This document shows, in pieces, positions 63,383 to 64,000 of a stretch of DNA of 64,000 bases. The position numbers and the translations under genes were made by a program. Positions within the stretch are counted from its first letter, which is position 1. The number at the start of each line of letters is the position of its first letter. The notes below the pieces were generated by a model. It was not told the origin of the DNA, ran no database searches, and saw only the letters and a program-made list of their open reading frames with translations. This DNA comes from Alkalibacterium sp049389645 (GTDB taxonomy: Bacteria > Bacillota > Bacilli > Lactobacillales > Carnobacteriaceae_A), in the NCBI RefSeq assembly GCF_049389645.1, contig NZ_CP186540.1, forward strand, positions 558,001-622,000. The letters are read 5' to 3'.

Positions 63383-64000
63383 TTACCATTCGATCGATTC
63401 TACTGATTGTGGATGAGCGTTCAACGTAACTTTTCTGACTTTAGCATTGTTGATATCGATCACACGGTTCGCCATCGGTGCAATGGCACGGTTATGTGTA
63501 ATAACAACGACCGTTGCTCCGTATTCCTCTTTAGAACGGTTCAGTAAATCGAGTACTTTTTTCCCGGTTTCATAATCTAGCGCACCAGTAGGTTCATCAC
63601 AGAGCAACAATTTCGGCTGCTTTGCTAAAGCGCGTGCAATAGCTACGCGCTGTTGTTCGCCACCAGACAACTGAGCAGGGAAATTATCCATTCGGTCTTT
63701 CAAACCAACGCTGATCAGTATTTCCTTTGCGTCTAGCGCATTGGGAGAAATTTCTGCTGCCAACTCAACATTTTCTTTTGCCGTTAAATTGGGAATCAAA
63801 TTATAATTTTGAAAGATAAAACCAACGTCGTTTCGTCGGTATTCTGTCAATTGTTTATCATTAAATCCAACTATATCCGTCCCGTCAACAATGACTTCGC
63901 CTTCGTCAGCAGAATCCATCCCACCTAAAATATTTAAAACTGTTGTTTTCCCAGCCCCACTAGGCCCGACAATAACAGCAAATTCATTTTTCTCTATATC
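63383..64000 (-). CDS. ABC transporter ATPase, truncated by window end
   Basis: The frame is open to the last base, so the N-terminus lies outside. Visible are Walker A (VGPSGAGKTTVLNIL), the Q-loop (VGFIFQNYNLIPN), the signature LSGGEQQRVAIARAL, Walker B (LLLCDEPTGALD) and the His switch (VVVITHNRAI). The sequence is of the LolD/MacB-type ATPase group that pairs with FtsX-like permeases. Cotranscribed with the permease at 60376 (25 nt gap). Confidence 0.92.
   Translation of the reverse strand, partial: DIEKNEFAVIVGPSGAGKTTVLNILGGMDSADEGEVIVDGTDIVGFNDKQLTEYRRNDVGFIFQNYNLIPNLTAKENVELAAEISPNALDAKEILISVGLKDRMDNFPAQLSGGEQQRVAIARALAKQPKLLLCDEPTGALDYETGKKVLDLLNRSKEEYGATVVVITHNRAIAPMANRVIDINNAKVRKVTLNAHPQSVESIEW

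Overview
This window looks like a chromosomal segment of a low-GC Gram-positive bacterium of the order Lactobacillales. The gene order pcrA-ligA-camS-gatC-gatA-gatB-dagK-rlmD, the CamS lipoprotein, the low-affinity-PBP-type transpeptidase, the CpoA/LafB-type glycolipid glycosyltransferases and the PyrR attenuators all point that way. Many proteins are rich in Glu/Asp, and there is a DASH cryptochrome and a cellobiose-phosphorylase-class enzyme. That fits a salt- or alkali-tolerant Carnobacteriaceae-like organism, but this last step is inference. Almost every gene lies on the minus strand.

Region 1-16.1 kb is accessory. It holds a methyltransferase, two small unknown genes, and an SH3-domain lipoprotein with a close paralog at 14.8-16.1 kb. 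An E1-like ThiF protein is translationally coupled to a LuxI/FeeM-like acyltransferase, and a divergent HD-GYP protein lies beside them. A GH94 phosphorylase, an aldose-epimerase-like protein and a DASH cryptochrome follow. Region 16.7-23.7 kb holds a rhomboid protease, an alpha/beta hydrolase, an IS200/IS605 transposase scar, two membrane glycolipid synthases, a decayed HK97-type phage capsid gene, and a DUF3179 protein overlapping a polytopic membrane protein.

Region 24-37 kb holds pyrK-pyrD behind two tandem PyrR attenuators and a clear promoter, then exonuclease III, a serine-hydrolase/beta-lactamase-like protein, a PQQ-type sugar dehydrogenase lipoprotein, a CPBP protease, a DegV protein and a sucrose regulon (scrR-scrA-scrB) with two operators. 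At 37.5-39.4 kb a TetR regulator is divergent from a UGT-like glycosyltransferase.

Region 39.8-64 kb is mostly core. It runs from rlmD up to pcrA in one long probable operon with a recognisable promoter. Then come a GntR/PurK-like/UPF0316 cluster, a CNNM/CorC protein, a class B penicillin-binding protein, a TIM-barrel protein, a glucosaminidase that probably starts at CTG, a Gfo/Idh/MocA oxidoreductase, a thioredoxin-like protein and an ABC exporter pair. The ATPase of that pair is cut by the window end.

The most unusual pattern is a repeated module: a hairpin, a 16-18 nt spacer, then sequence matching the 3' end of rlmD. It occurs once at the intact rlmD and four more times in intergenic DNA, where the vestigial reading frames still resemble the end of the RlmD protein. 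One copy adjoins the phage capsid scar. This suggests decayed 3'-end duplications or attachment-site relics. Other points of note are the ThiF/acyltransferase pair, the tandem PyrR attenuators, the phage and transposon scars, and three perfect inverted repeats of 21-25 bp.
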